Source of the DNA: Marinobacterium jannaschii DSM 6295
GTDB taxonomy: Bacteria; Pseudomonadota; Gammaproteobacteria; Pseudomonadales; Balneatricaceae
Direction: 5' to 3'
DNA length: 64,000 bases
Assembly: GCF_000620085.1 (NCBI RefSeq)
Contig: NZ_JHVJ01000025.1
Location: forward strand, 41,142-105,141
In this document: in pieces, positions 36,902 through 46,928 of the stretch
Position numbering within the stretch: position 1 is the first letter of the stretch
Layout of the letters: each line of letters begins with the position of its first letter
Notes under the pieces: model-generated
Databases searched by the model: none
What the model was told of the DNA's origin: nothing
What the model saw: only the letters and a program-made list of their open reading frames with translations
Made by a program: the position numbers and the translations under genes

Positions 36902-37528
36902 TTACTGGCTGTCCAGCGCCAGCTTGCCGCCCAGCAAAACCATTGCGCCACCGGTGATTCCATCCAGCCAGCTGCCAACGGCAGGCATTGCCAAGACCTG
37001 CCGGGCCCGGTTTACCAGCAATACCAGCCCCCCCTGCCAGCTGCAGCTGATGGCAAAGTGGATCGCGGCCAGAAACAGCGACTGCAGCATCACGTTGCCC
37101 GCCGGATCGATAAACTGCGGCAGGAACGCCATATAAAACACGATCGGTTTAGGGTTCAGCACATTGGAAAGCAGCCCCTCACGCAGGGAGCGCAGCGGCT
37201 TACACCGTCCTGTCACTGCCGCTATCTGCAGTGATGCGGTCCCTTTCACGGCACCACGCAGGCTGCTGATGCCCAGCCAGATCAGATAGGCGGCTCCGGC
37301 CAGTTTCAGGGTGGTAAAGGCCCAGGCCGACTGCAGCAGGATCGCGGAGATCCCCAGGGCAGACACGGTCGCGTGGATAAACAGACCACTGCCAATCCCC
37401 AGATTGGTCAGCATGCCATCTTTAACACCACCCCGGGCGGTATTGCGCAGTACCAGTACCGTATCGACACCGGGGCTGATACTCAGCAGGGTGATAGCAA
37501 CAATATAGGTCAGTAGCAATGGCTCCAT
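36902..37528 (-). CDS. LysE/RhtB family exporter
   Basis: A 208-residue inner-membrane protein with about six hydrophobic segments and the family signature near the N-terminus: SPGVDTVLVLRNTARGGVKDG (typical PGP...G.R.G pattern), then LNPKPIVFYMAFLPQF. Family members export amino acids such as lysine, threonine or homoserine lactone; the substrate here cannot be told. The ATG at 37528 follows AAGAGAG; an upstream in-frame stretch to 37594 is hydrophilic and unlike the family. Confidence 0.88.
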   Translation of the reverse strand: MEPLLLTYIVAITLLSISPGVDTVLVLRNTARGGVKDGMLTNLGIGSGLFIHATVSALGISAILLQSAWAFTTLKLAGAAYLIWLGISSLRGAVKGTASLQIAAVTGRCKPLRSLREGLLSNVLNPKPIVFYMAFLPQFIDPAGNVMLQSLFLAAIHFAISCSWQGGLVLLVNRARQVLAMPAVGSWLDGITGGAMVLLGGKLALDSQ

Positions 37529-37637
37529 GGGCGCTCTCTTGTGGCAGCAACGAATATTGCAACACAGCGTACCTGCGAAGGTGCCGGACAGCAATCGAGC
37601 GCCGCGCTATGATGGCTGTTTTAAAGGAGATAAGCCT

Positions 37638-38813
37638 GTGCAGAACCTGATTGGATCACAATGGCGCTCGCCCCGGGTTTTGCTGTTACTGATGGCAACC
37701 GCCATGCCGTTCTCGATGGGCAGCTGGATGGCGCTGATTAACAACTTTACCATTGAGCAGGCGGGCTTTAACGGCTCGGATATGGGCATCCTGCAGAGTC
37801 TGCGCGAAGTACCCGGATTTCTATCCTTTGCCGTGGTGTTCCTGCTACTGCTCTGGAAGGAACAGGCACTGGCTTTGATCTCGCTCTTATTGCTGGGGAT
37901 CGGTACCGCCCTGACCGGCTACCTGCCCAGTTTTTGGGGCCTTTGCTTCACCACTGTATTGATGTCGATCGGCTTCCACTACTTTGAAACCGTTAACCAG
38001 TCACTGCAGTTACAATGGCTAGATAAAGCCGAGGCTCCCAGAGTGATGGGTAAACTGATCGCCGCAGGCTCTGCGGCCTCTGTGATCGTCTATGGACTGG
38101 TCTACCTGACGCTGGACATCGGTCAGCTGGAGATGGCAACGGTATTCCTGATCGGCGGCAGTATTACCGCCCTGATCGCCCTGCTGGCAGCGGTGCTGTT
38201 TCCGCGTTTTCCGCAGAAAGTGGAACAGCATAAAAAGCTGATCCTGCGCAAGCGCTACTGGCTCTACTACAGCCTGACCTTTATGAGCGGTGCCCGCAGA
38301 CAGATCTTCGTAGTCTTTGCCGGCTTCCTGATGGTGGAGAAGTTCGGCTTCAGCGCCGCCCAGATCAGCCTGATGTTTCTCGCCAATATGGCGTTCAATA
38401 TTCTGCTGGCGCCTCAGATCGGAAAACTGATCGCCCTCTGGGGGGAGCGGCGCAGCCTGATGCTGGAGTATGTCGGCCTGATTCTGGTGTTTACAGCCTA
38501 TGCCTTTGTCGAGAGTGCGGCGCTGGCCGTGGCGCTCTATATTATCGATCACCTGTTCTTTGCCATGGCGATCGCCATCAAGACCTACTTCCAGAAGATT
38601 GCCGACCCTGCCGATATCGCTCCCACCGCGGGCGTCTCATTTTCGATAAATCACATCGCAGCGGTCATTATTCCCGCCGCCTTCGGGCTGCTCTGGCTGG
38701 TCTCCCCCGCGGCGGTCTTCCTTGCCGGAGCAGCAATGGCCCTGGCATCCCTGCTTCTGGCCCGGCTGGTGCCGGAAGCCCCAGCTCCGGGGTTTGAAGT
38801 TCGCCACGCCTGA
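37638..38813 (+). CDS. Major facilitator superfamily transporter
   Basis: A 391-residue polytopic membrane protein with about 10-12 hydrophobic segments and a central cytoplasmic loop (FPRFPQKVEQHKKLILRKRYW). The topology fits an MFS transporter; no substrate-specific motif is recognised and the canonical MFS motif A is poorly kept. The GTG at 37638 is chosen because AAAGGAGA lies at ideal spacing; the open frame extends back to 37527, but that would overlap the start of the divergent exporter gene. Confidence 0.82.
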   Translation: MQNLIGSQWRSPRVLLLLMATAMPFSMGSWMALINNFTIEQAGFNGSDMGILQSLREVPGFLSFAVVFLLLLWKEQALALISLLLLGIGTALTGYLPSFWGLCFTTVLMSIGFHYFETVNQSLQLQWLDKAEAPRVMGKLIAAGSAASVIVYGLVYLTLDIGQLEMATVFLIGGSITALIALLAAVLFPRFPQKVEQHKKLILRKRYWLYYSLTFMSGARRQIFVVFAGFLMVEKFGFSAAQISLMFLANMAFNILLAPQIGKLIALWGERRSLMLEYVGLILVFTAYAFVESAALAVALYIIDHLFFAMAIAIKTYFQKIADPADIAPTAGVSFSINHIAAVIIPAAFGLLWLVSPAAVFLAGAAMALASLLLARLVPEAPAPGFEVRHA

Positions 38814-38830
38814 GGAGGCACAGCCTGACA

Positions 38831-38860
38831 GAGAAAAGGGCGCCGTAGCGCCCTTTTCTG
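38831..38860. terminator. Bidirectional terminator
   Basis: AGAAAAGGGCGC-CGTA-GCGCCCTTTTCT, a perfect 12-bp stem between the convergent MFS and chemoreceptor genes, with an A-run on one side and a T-run on the other. Confidence 0.9.
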
Positions 38861-38877
38861 TCATCAGTTACTGTCCG

Positions 38878-40746
38878 CTATACCCTGAAATGGGACAGCA
38901 CTTCATGCTGCAACTTGACGCTCTGCACCTGCTGATCGATCGAGCGATGGGTCTCTTCGGTTTCTGAAGCGACCTGCTGCGAAATATCGCGGATGTTGGT
39001 GGCATTGCGGTTGATCTCTTCCGCCACCGCGCTCTGCTGTTCTGCGGCAGTAGCGATTTGCAGATTCATCTCGGTAATTTGCTGGATGCCCAGATGGATA
39101 TCATTCAGCACCGCGGTCGCCTGTTCGGCCTGCTTCACACTGAGCTGAACCACTTCCTTGCTCTGTACCATCGACTCACTGGCAGAGGATGCCCCCTTGG
39201 TCAGCCGATCGATCATGGCACGGATTTCAGAGGTGGACTGCTGCGTGCGCTGAGCCAGGGAGCGAACCTCGTCGGCCACCACGGCAAAACCGCGACCGGA
39301 ATCGCCCGCGCGCGCGGCCTCGATCGCTGCATTCAGGGCCAGCAGGTTAGTCTGCTCCGCAATGCCGGTAATCACTTCCAGAATCGACTCGATATTAGCA
39401 GTTGCATCTGCCAGCTGGCCGACGACCTGAACAGTATCATCGATCTGGGTCGACAACTGGGCGATTGAGGCTGCCGTGTGCCCGACAACCTCCACGCCGC
39501 TCATCACCGCATTATCGGCCTGCTGGACCGCCCGGCGGGCGGTCTGGGCATTGCCCGCGACCTGGGTCGCACTGGCCGCCATTTCATTCATCGCCGCTGC
39601 CAGCTGTTCAAGCTCGCGCAGCTGCTGATCCATCGCCGCGGCAGATCGAGCCGCGCCTGACGAGGTCTGTTCGCCACCAGCCAGAACGCTATCGCCGTGG
39701 CGTTTTACCTCAACCACCATCTGCCGCAGCTTATCGGTAAACAGGTTGAAGGCGCTGGCCAGCTGGGCGAACTCCAGGTCGGTATCTGTATTCAGGGTCC
39801 GGCTCAGGTCTCCATCACCGCCTGCCACTTCCTGCATCGCATCGTTCAGTGTCTGCAGCGGCTTCATCAGCCTGATCACCACCAGCAACAGCGCACTCAG
39901 GCCGAGAAACAGCGCCAGCACCGTATACAATACGGAGCTGTTCAGCAGGCGGGTTTCCACCGCGTAGATCCTGGCCTTGTCCAGCACAACCCCGAGCTTC
40001 CAGTCCAGCCCCTGCAGCGGCGTCATAATGATGATGTTTGACTCCCCCTGCACGCTCAGCTGCTGGCGTTGCTTGCCCGGACCGAATTCATCGCCAAACA
40101 GCTCAGCGGCCGGCTGGCCATTGAGGGAGGCGTCCGGGTGGGCAATAAAGTGTCCATCGTTACCGATCAGGAAGGCATAGCCAGACTCAAACAGGGAGAC
40201 CCGGTTAACCAGCTCCGCCAGCCCCTTCAGGCTGACATCAACAAACACCACGCCCTCCAGACTGCCGGCCTGATAGAGTGGCGCGGCCGCCGAGACCAGG
40301 GTCTCCCCGGTAGCCGCATCCTGATAGGGGGCGGTAAAGGTCACATCACCCCGGGCACGGGCATCCCGGTACCAGGGGCGTTGGCGCGGATCATAGTCCG
40401 CCGGCTGCCAGGTGGGATCATTACTGATCAGCCTGCCATCAGCCTCATAACCGACGCCCGACAGCAGGAAGTTATTGCGGATCACTGAGGTCGATATAAT
40501 TGCTTCACGGGCTGCATCACTATCGGCCTGCTCCAACAGACGGGCTGCATTTTCCGTCAGGTCGCGCTTCAGGGCCATATCACTTTCGATATTGCGCCCG
40601 ACACTACTGACAATCTCCGCCACACTGCGCTCAATTATCGCCTCAACATCGGTCCGTACCTGCAGATACTGGACCGTCGACAACACCCCCATTGCCAATA
40701 GCAATATCAGGCTGAAAGCCATTGCTATCTTGTTTCTGAACTTCAT
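38878..40746 (-). CDS. Methyl-accepting chemotaxis protein with dCache sensor
   Basis: The 622-residue transmembrane chemoreceptor has TM1 at about 7-28 ([20 protein letters not shown]), a double-Cache periplasmic sensor (about 30-270, with [20 protein letters not shown] and a [11 protein letters not shown] region), TM2 ([22 protein letters not shown]), a HAMP linker and a cytoplasmic signalling domain. The hairpin tip is [21 protein letters not shown]. dCache domains often bind amino acids or organic acids; the ligand is unknown. The ATG at 40746 follows GGAAG. No CheB/CheR pentapeptide is seen at the C-terminus. Confidence 0.95.
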   Translation of the reverse strand: MKFRNKIAMAFSLILLLAMGVLSTVQYLQVRTDVEAIIERSVAEIVSSVGRNIESDMALKRDLTENAARLLEQADSDAAREAIISTSVIRNNFLLSGVGYEADGRLISNDPTWQPADYDPRQRPWYRDARARGDVTFTAPYQDAATGETLVSAAAPLYQAGSLEGVVFVDVSLKGLAELVNRVSLFESGYAFLIGNDGHFIAHPDASLNGQPAAELFGDEFGPGKQRQQLSVQGESNIIIMTPLQGLDWKLGVVLDKARIYAVETRLLNSSVLYTVLALFLGLSALLLVVIRLMKPLQTLNDAMQEVAGGDGDLSRTLNTDTDLEFAQLASAFNLFTDKLRQMVVEVKRHGDSVLAGGEQTSSGAARSAAAMDQQLRELEQLAAAMNEMAASATQVAGNAQTARRAVQQADNAVMSGVEVVGHTAASIAQLSTQIDDTVQVVGQLADATANIESILEVITGIAEQTNLLALNAAIEAARAGDSGRGFAVVADEVRSLAQRTQQSTSEIRAMIDRLTKGASSASESMVQSKEVVQLSVKQAEQATAVLNDIHLGIQQITEMNLQIATAAEQQSAVAEEINRNATNIRDISQQVASETEETHRSIDQQVQSVKLQHEVLSHFRV

Positions 40747-41068
40747 TGAAGTCACTTCCAATTTAGAATTATTAATAATGTGGAAGGAACAGCTCTCACC
40801 GGTCTGGCCCCATACCGTCACTCAGCGCCGGTTTTCCGGTCTGTCCGCCTGAATCGGCATGCTGGCTTTTCATGTGAGAGTAAACTGTTGCTTCCGGAGA
40901 TCCGGATCAGACAGATCCGGTGATCGATATCTACAGCGCAGGGATCTGTCTGGCAGTGCCCCTTCTGCCAGTCTCCGAAGGTATAGCGCCGCTCTGCTAC
41001 TGGCATAACAGTAATCGGCTGACTATATCCAGGCTGTAAATACCGGAAATTATATTACCGCTGCATGC
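40747..41068. other. Intergenic region upstream of the chemoreceptor
   Basis: The 322-bp gap must carry the chemoreceptor promoter (minus strand). A GCCGATTC element (40851-40858, minus) resembles a sigma-28 -10 box, but no convincing TAAA box lies 15 bases before it. CTGGCA/TGCCAG (about 40951-40972) can form a small hairpin. No gene seen. Confidence 0.3.
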
Positions 41069-41767
41069 CTAGGCTGAGACTGACGCCTTATTCCCCTGCG
41101 TCACCCTGAGAAGGTTTTTGGCGCCCGTATCAGACTCAATCGGCCGACTGAGCCGGGAAGCCCGGTAATGCTGGTTAAAGATATCGAAGTAGGCCTCCAG
41201 CACATCAGCCGAAGCCTGGTCGCCAATCTGCTCCAGCATCGCGACGGCCACTTCAGCCGTACAGAGATGATGATCATGCTGGGCCTTGCGTAACATATAC
41301 CGGGATGTCCGTGTCGTAGATGGCTGGATCACCGGCAGGCGGTCGAGATAGCGGCCATGGCGAAACATGCGTCGTGCCTGACGCCAGGTACCGTCAAGAA
41401 TGATAAAAACGGGCTGTCGTCCGGGCTTGTGCTCAAACTCAACCATCCGGTGCTGATAGTCCTCGCCTTCAGGAAACACTATATAGGGATCGATAGCAGG
41501 ATCATCCAGCGCCTGAAGAAAGCGCGTATCCGGTTCGGTACGACTCCAGCGAAACAGGTCAGAGCCTTCGATCGTATCGGTAATCAGGCGGCCGGTATTG
41601 GTGGGTTTGAGCGTCTCGTAGCGGTGCGTCAGCAGCCAGAAACGGGCCCTGGCTTCCACACTGACCCGATAGTCACAGATACAACCCCGCTGGGGTAGCA
41701 GACAGGCTTCACAACGCTCGATATTCGAGCCACGGGCAACAAAGGGTTTCTGGTTTTCGTAGTTCAT
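41069..41767 (-). CDS. DTW-domain tRNA-uridine aminocarboxypropyltransferase (TapT-like)
   Basis: The 232-residue protein carries the DTW-family signature IILDGTWRQARRMFRH, an N-terminal cysteine cluster ERCEACLLPQRGCIC, and KPTNTGRLI. In E. coli the family member TapT (YfiP) makes acp3U at position 47 of tRNAs from SAM. Length matches. The DTW triad here reads D-G-T-W. Single gene, convergent with nothing; the start at 41767 has no strong ribosome site. Confidence 0.85.
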   Translation of the reverse strand: MNYENQKPFVARGSNIERCEACLLPQRGCICDYRVSVEARARFWLLTHRYETLKPTNTGRLITDTIEGSDLFRWSRTEPDTRFLQALDDPAIDPYIVFPEGEDYQHRMVEFEHKPGRQPVFIILDGTWRQARRMFRHGRYLDRLPVIQPSTTRTSRYMLRKAQHDHHLCTAEVAVAMLEQIGDQASADVLEAYFDIFNQHYRASRLSRPIESDTGAKNLLRVTQGNKASVSA

Positions 41768-42073
41768 GATCTATCGCAGAAGATGACTCCCGACAGGCAG
41801 CCATCGAACAATGCGCGACAATCGGTTATCTCTGAATCGGTAATTCCCCGGTTGACTGGACAGTGTCCCTTTCCACACAGCCGCCGGAATCAGACCGCGC
41901 ACTATACCACTCTGATAAGTGAAAAAAAGAGCTGTGCCGAATAATTACAATTCATACTTTTTACGTAGCCACAGTCCGTCAGTTTTTCCGTTTACAAACA
42001 AAGATATACTTATATCGATCAGGGATATCCTGATATATTAATCCGCCATCTATAAACCCACTCCGGTCTCAGA
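41768..42073. other. AT-rich divergent region with an operator-like palindrome
   Basis: The 306-bp gap between the DTW and HDOD genes is AT-rich from about 41920. ATCAGG-GATAT-CCTGAT (42018-42034) is a perfect 6+6 inverted repeat 40 bp before the HDOD start codon and could be a regulator site or the foot of a short leader hairpin. No gene is seen. Confidence 0.4.
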
Positions 42074-42913
42074 ATGCCCGTAAAAGCAGTCACACGAAAG
42101 CGTTGCTCCATTCCCGCCCGGCCCGAAGTCCTGGTCGCTGTCGGTCAGCTGATGAAGAGCGAAGATCCCGATATTGAGCAGATCTGCTTTCATCTGAAAC
42201 AGGATGTTGCCCTGTATGTGTCGGTGCTGGGCACTGTCAATACAGCCTACTTCGGCCTGCCCCAGCAGATCACCCAGCTGGAACGCGCAGCCGGCTTGCT
42301 GGGACTCAACCGGCTGTACGCCATCGTCAGGCTGGCTGCCATGCGCAGCACCTTGTCCGGACTCGGCAGGCTGGAGCGTTTCTGGGATACTGCGACCGAG
42401 GTTGCTCACATCTGCAGTCTGCTGGCACAGCGCTATCCCTCTATCGATCGGGATGAGGCCTATACGCTGGGCATGATGCATGAGTGTGGCATTCCGGTGA
42501 TGATGCAGAATTTCGATGACTACAAAACCTTTCTACCCACCCTGAATGACATCAGCTTACCGCAGATGCATAAGCAGCAGTGGGACCGTTACGGACAAAG
42601 TCATTTCACCGTCGGCGCGCAAATGGCCAAGGAGTGGTGTCTGCCGGATACCACGGTGCAAGCGATAAAAAACCAGCCGGGCTATAAAGTCTGGCTCAGT
42701 CAGTCACCGGCTGATGGGCAGGATGAGGGACGTATGCTGCTGGCAATTCTGCTGCTGTCTAAAGTGATCAGTGACAGCTACCGCCGCTACTGGCGAATAA
42801 ATTCTGCGGATATACAGCAGTTCGAACTTAATCCGGTGCTGGAGTTCTGCGGCCTCTGCGATTATGACTTTCTGGATATTAAAGAAGATATTATCCAGCA
42901 GCTACAGAGCTGA
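42074..42913 (+). CDS. HDOD-domain protein
   Basis: A 279-residue cytoplasmic protein with an HDOD domain over most of its length (IPARPEVLVAVGQLMKSEDPD, then VLGTVNTAYFGLPQQITQLERA and LLGLNRLYAIVRLAA). HDOD proteins are catalytically inactive relatives of HD phosphohydrolases and often act in signalling with c-di-GMP or chemotaxis systems. HD residues are partly lost, as expected. No partner domain is fused. Single gene followed by a bidirectional terminator. Confidence 0.87.
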   Translation: MPVKAVTRKRCSIPARPEVLVAVGQLMKSEDPDIEQICFHLKQDVALYVSVLGTVNTAYFGLPQQITQLERAAGLLGLNRLYAIVRLAAMRSTLSGLGRLERFWDTATEVAHICSLLAQRYPSIDRDEAYTLGMMHECGIPVMMQNFDDYKTFLPTLNDISLPQMHKQQWDRYGQSHFTVGAQMAKEWCLPDTTVQAIKNQPGYKVWLSQSPADGQDEGRMLLAILLLSKVISDSYRRYWRINSADIQQFELNPVLEFCGLCDYDFLDIKEDIIQQLQS

Positions 42914-42942
42914 AAGGCTCAAGTACCGCGAGTCGCCCGATA

Positions 42943-42978
42943 GAAACAACAAAGGGCCCGGAGGCCCTTTGTTGTTTC
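42943..42978. terminator. Bidirectional terminator
   Basis: GAAACAACAAAGGGCC-CGGA-GGCCCTTTGTTGTTTC, a perfect 16-bp stem between the convergent HDOD and UDP-glucuronate decarboxylase genes. It closes the polysaccharide operon on the minus strand. Confidence 0.9.
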
Positions 42979-42985
42979 TGCGCGC

Positions 42986-43957
42986 TTAGTCCATCTTATA
43001 ACGGCCTTCGGCCAGCAGCTGATCAAAGTAGCTGATCGTTTTCTGCAGCCCTTCACGCAATTGAATTTCCGGCTGCCATCCCAGTTCGCGGCTCGCAAGT
43101 GAGATATCCGGGCAGCGCTGCGTCGGGTCATCGCTTGGCAGCGGCTTAAAGCTTAGCTCAGAGGATGAACCGGTCAGCTCAATCACCATTTCAGCCAGCT
43201 GTTTGATTGTAAATTCCCCCGGATTGCCCAGATTAACCGGACCGGTGAATCCCTTCGGAGTTTCCATAAACCGGACAAAGGCTTCAACCAGATCCGAAAC
43301 ATAGCAGAAAGAGCGGGTCTGCTGGCCGTCGCCGTAAATCGTAATCGGCTTGTTCAGCAGCGCCTGAATAATAAAGTTGGATACCACCCGACCATCATCC
43401 GGATGCATATTAGGGCCATAGGTATTGAAGATACGACCTACTTTAATATCGACGTCCAGCTCACGCTGGTAGTCAAAAAACAGGGTTTCCGCGCAACGCT
43501 TGCCTTCATCGTAACAGGAACGCAGACCAATCGGATTGACGTTGCCCCAGTAGCCTTCATGCTGCGGATGTATATGGGGATCACCATAGACCTCGCTGGT
43601 TGAAGCCTGAAAGATCCGTGAATTAGTCCGGCGCGCCAGTCCCAGCATATTCAACGCCCCCATAATGCTGGTCTTGGTGGTCTGAATCGGGGCCGCCTGG
43701 TAGTGGACCGGAGAGGCCGGGCACGCCAGGTTGTAGATCTGATCGACTTCGACGAAAAGCGGCAGGGTTACATCGTGGCGTAAAAACTCGAAGTAGGGGT
43801 GATCCAGCAGGTCGACGATATTGTCTTTATTACCGGTATATAAGTTATCGACGCAAAGTACGTCCTGCCCATCGTCAAGCAACCTGCGACAGAGGTGAGA
43901 CCCGACAAATCCTGCTCCACCGGTAACCAGGATACGCTTGCGCTTAAAACTATTCAT
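42986..43957 (-). CDS. uxs: UDP-glucuronic acid decarboxylase (UDP-xylose synthase)
   Basis: The 323-residue extended SDR enzyme converts UDP-glucuronate to UDP-xylose with bound NAD. The Rossmann motif is [12 protein letters not shown], the UXS-specific loop is [10 protein letters not shown], the catalytic residues lie in STSEVYGDP and CYDEGKR (Y-x-x-x-K), followed by the [18 protein letters not shown] motif. It is the last gene of the polysaccharide operon and suggests xylose in the polymer. A UDP-glucose dehydrogenase needed to supply the substrate is not in the window. Confidence 0.93.
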   Translation of the reverse strand: MNSFKRKRILVTGGAGFVGSHLCRRLLDDGQDVLCVDNLYTGNKDNIVDLLDHPYFEFLRHDVTLPLFVEVDQIYNLACPASPVHYQAAPIQTTKTSIMGALNMLGLARRTNSRIFQASTSEVYGDPHIHPQHEGYWGNVNPIGLRSCYDEGKRCAETLFFDYQRELDVDIKVGRIFNTYGPNMHPDDGRVVSNFIIQALLNKPITIYGDGQQTRSFCYVSDLVEAFVRFMETPKGFTGPVNLGNPGEFTIKQLAEMVIELTGSSSELSFKPLPSDDPTQRCPDISLASRELGWQPEIQLREGLQKTISYFDQLLAEGRYKMD

Positions 43958-44019
43958 ACAATCATCCAGTAATAAAGTGGCCGAGTCAGCCTGTGCGAAA
44001 AGAAAGAGAAAAGAGAGGG

Positions 44020-45957
44020 TTAACGAATGAAAGGCATACCGTTTAGCTTGATACGGCTCACCGCGATCAGCACATCGTCGCGATTGGCATAAGGCCCGAC
44101 AAACACCCGGTAAATCGGTTGTTGCTGGTTTTTGGCATCAACGATACGGGCCTTAAAGCCCTGATTCTTGTAGTCATCGACCATCGTCTTCGACTTACGG
44201 CTCCCGGTTGTCGTGCCGGCCCAGAAATACCACTGCCCCAGGCTATCCTGAGTCAGCAGGTCCTGCCGTCTGATATCAGGCAGGTTGAGGCGGGCATTGG
44301 CCGATAATCTGTCCATACTCTCGCGCAAGGCCGGATTAAGCGCCTGTATCAGGTCTCGACTGCTGTCATTCCAGGTACGGTAGCGCTTGCGAACCAGTTG
44401 ACTGAGGGTTGACCCCGGAGGCAGTGCATACTCCTGGTACAGGGAGGCGTTTTCCAGCGGCATACTGAGCGGCGTCAGGTCGCTGCCCGCCAGATTATTT
44501 TGTGCCGCCGGTTGGCTTGTCTTCCGGACCTCGATGGGTAGCAGGTCTTTCGGCGCACTGACACCATCGGAAAATGGCAGCGGTTTCACTTCCTCTTCAG
44601 TGCGCACCACATCCGAGGGAATCGGTGAGCCGGTTACCGGTGCCTCAGGCTGAGTCCGGGCCGGGCCGGCTGCCGGTATCGTCACCGCCTGCTGCTCCAG
44701 CTCCCGCACCAGCGCTTCGATATCATCCGGCATCGCCGCGGAGTTTATCGGCTGCGAGTATTCGGCTTCTGCAGGTTGTGACTGCGTCGAGGCATAGCTG
44801 CTTTCAGACAGCGATGTATCAGAACGGTTTTCCGATAACGATACTTCAGTGTCCGGAGAGCGGCTCAGCATCCAGCTGGCAATCAGCACAGTGATGACCA
44901 GGACTCCGATCATCATCCAGATCTGCTTCAGGGGTATGCCCGATACCCTGGGAGCAGCACTGTCCGGTTGACGGGGTTCTGCCTTAAGCGGTTCTGTTTT
45001 ACCTGCCGCGTCCTCTTCTTCCTTCTCCTTCTCATCAGCCGAGTTCCCTTCCAGGAAGGCCTCCAGCAAGTCCTCGGAAGGCATTGACGTCGACTCCTTC
45101 GGACTCTGCGGCGCGGCCTCCTCTGCCGAATGCACTGCCGTATTCTGGCTGGAGCTTATCGGCAGGTCCGATACCACTTCACGCACCACCTCCGGCTCGA
45201 TCAGCGGGGCCTGGTGTGCAAAACCGGTAATCAGGCAGTTGTCACAGATCAGGTTTATCAGACGCGGGACACCCCGGGAGTACTGATAGATAACTTTCAG
45301 ACTCTCATCCGTGAACAGCTTGGCCGTACGTCCCGCCACAGATAAGCGATGGGCGACATAGCGCTGGGTATCCTGCTGATCCAGCCCCACCAGCGAGCGA
45401 CAGAGTGTAATCCGCTGGCGGATCTGACGCATCGAGTGGCGATTGATAATCTCATTCAGCTCGTTCTGACCAAACAGTACGATCTGTACGACCTTGGCAT
45501 CGGGTGTCTCAAGGTTAGACAGCAGGCGAATACCTTCCAGCGTACGCAACGGCAATTGCTGGGCTTCGTCCAGAATAATCAGTACCCGCCGTTCCTGCTT
45601 ATGCAGTTCAGCCAGACGCTCTTTTATCTTCTCCTGCAGTGTCAGCGCGCTCCAGGAAGGGTCATACGCCATCTCAAGCTTTTCAGGCAATGCCTGTATC
45701 AGCTCTTCGGTCGTAATCCAGGGCGTGGTGACTTCAACAACGATATGCTCATCACCCAGCTCATACTTCAGCGCATGAGACAGAAAAGTCTTACCGGTAC
45801 CCACATCGCCGGTAACGAGCACAAATCCCTTGGAGTACATGACTCCATAGACCAGAGAAGCCAGCGCTTCCCGATGCTGATTACTGGCAAAGAAAAACTC
45901 CGGATTTGGCGTATTTTCGAAGGCTCTTCGCTTTAAGCCGTAAAACTCTTCATACAT
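44020..45957 (-). CDS. ExeA-like AAA+ ATPase with LysM-like and SPOR-like C-terminal modules
   Basis: A 645-residue protein. Residues 1-270 are an ExeA/GspA-type AAA ATPase: [20 protein letters not shown] start, Walker A GDVGTGKT (50-57), Walker [10 protein letters not shown] (125-133), and a sensor region [14 protein letters not shown] low-complexity acidic linker (270-340) leads to one membrane span (345-364), a second variable linker, a LysM-like segment (about 508-560: [14 protein letters not shown]...IQALNPALR...RLNLP) and a SPOR-like end ([19 protein letters not shown]). The N-terminus should be cytoplasmic and the C-terminal modules periplasmic, binding peptidoglycan. In type II secretion ExeA helps place the ExeD ring through peptidoglycan; here the neighbours suggest a similar service for Wza. 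A 190-bp gap separates it from wecG, so it may have its own promoter. Confidence 0.85.
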   Translation of the reverse strand: MYEEFYGLKRRAFENTPNPEFFFASNQHREALASLVYGVMYSKGFVLVTGDVGTGKTFLSHALKYELGDEHIVVEVTTPWITTEELIQALPEKLEMAYDPSWSALTLQEKIKERLAELHKQERRVLIILDEAQQLPLRTLEGIRLLSNLETPDAKVVQIVLFGQNELNEIINRHSMRQIRQRITLCRSLVGLDQQDTQRYVAHRLSVAGRTAKLFTDESLKVIYQYSRGVPRLINLICDNCLITGFAHQAPLIEPEVVREVVSDLPISSSQNTAVHSAEEAAPQSPKESTSMPSEDLLEAFLEGNSADEKEKEEEDAAGKTEPLKAEPRQPDSAAPRVSGIPLKQIWMMIGVLVITVLIASWMLSRSPDTEVSLSENRSDTSLSESSYASTQSQPAEAEYSQPINSAAMPDDIEALVRELEQQAVTIPAAGPARTQPEAPVTGSPIPSDVVRTEEEVKPLPFSDGVSAPKDLLPIEVRKTSQPAAQNNLAGSDLTPLSMPLENASLYQEYALPPGSTLSQLVRKRYRTWNDSSRDLIQALNPALRESMDRLSANARLNLPDIRRQDLLTQDSLGQWYFWAGTTTGSRKSKTMVDDYKNQGFKARIVDAKNQQQPIYRVFVGPYANRDDVLIAVSRIKLNGMPFIR

Positions 45958-46149
45958 ACAGTAACTCTCTTGCCATACCCTGCCGTAAATTGAGATCTCT
46001 TCCGAGTTTTAATATTCAAGCGAACTGCTGCAATATAAACAACACGACTATACCACAGCGACAGAGGTCAGATCTTGAGGCATAACCGGGTTAAGGTATG
46101 CATTTAAGATAATCGTCGTAGCCTATTAATAAACCAGGTCAGCAATCCG

Positions 46150-46926
46150 TCAGTCACTTTCCAGTTTTAATATGCGGCGGTAATGACAACGCCATACACG
46201 CCAGAGAAAAAGAGGGTTTCCCAGAATATAGCGGCGCCAGGTCTGCGGCTGAACACAAAGGCGATAGAGCCATTCCAGACCGTTGTCCGTCATCCATTTC
46301 GGACCACGTAATATATCGCCGCTGTATACCCGATGAAACGCGCCGGTTGCCAGCCGCACCGATGGGTTCAGGCGGCTGGCGTTCTCAGCGATCCACTTCT
46401 CCTGAATCGGCATACTCATTCCCACCAGCAGTATGCGGGCACCACTGCGGTTGATCTGCTCGATTACCCGCTCATTCTCCTCACCTTCGCGGCTAAAGAA
46501 ACCATGGTGATAGCCGGCAAATGGACAGTCCGGAACTCGTGCTTTCAATGCCGCTGCAAAACGCCGCCCCATCTCCTCGGTATCACCCAGTAAAAAGACC
46601 GGCCACTGATGTTCTGCGCAATGTTCAAACAGTTCCGGCAACCAGTCCATCGGAGTCATCCGGTCGCCAACCGGCATCCGTGCCAACTGGCATCCCAGCT
46701 TAACGCCGGTTCCATCGACAAATACCATATCCGCCTTATCCAGCACCTCAGACAACTGAGCGTCCCGATATGCCAGGTTCATAGCGTGAATATTTACATT
46801 CAGGATATTCCGGGACTGTCTGTGTTCTGCCGCATACTTAATAGCGCTGAATAATCCCTTTCGATCGACAACATCATATCGGATACCAATCAGGGACTGA
46901 CGGGGGGAAGCTGCTTCAGCAAGCAT
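46150..46926 (-). CDS. WecG/TagA/CpsF-family glycosyltransferase
   Basis: A 258-residue GT26 enzyme. Family marks are ILNVNIHAMNLAYRD, ADMVFVDGTGVKLG (catalytic Asp), RMTPMDWLPEL, VFLLGDTEE and LLVGMSMPIQEKWIAEN. Members add ManNAc, ManNAcA or another sugar to an undecaprenyl-PP-GlcNAc acceptor at the membrane. The C-terminus has the basic, hydrophobic membrane-associating tail (YRLCVQPQTWRRYILGNPLFLW). It starts two bases after the stop of the GT4 gene, with AGGGAG overlapping that stop. Confidence 0.92.
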   Translation of the reverse strand: MLAEAASPRQSLIGIRYDVVDRKGLFSAIKYAAEHRQSRNILNVNIHAMNLAYRDAQLSEVLDKADMVFVDGTGVKLGCQLARMPVGDRMTPMDWLPELFEHCAEHQWPVFLLGDTEEMGRRFAAALKARVPDCPFAGYHHGFFSREGEENERVIEQINRSGARILLVGMSMPIQEKWIAENASRLNPSVRLATGAFHRVYSGDILRGPKWMTDNGLEWLYRLCVQPQTWRRYILGNPLFLWRVWRCHYRRILKLESD

Positions 46927-46928
46927 AA

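Noticed and set aside
40851..40858. Sigma-28 promoter for the chemoreceptor
   Set aside because: The -10-like GCCGATTC has no acceptable TAAA box at the needed distance.
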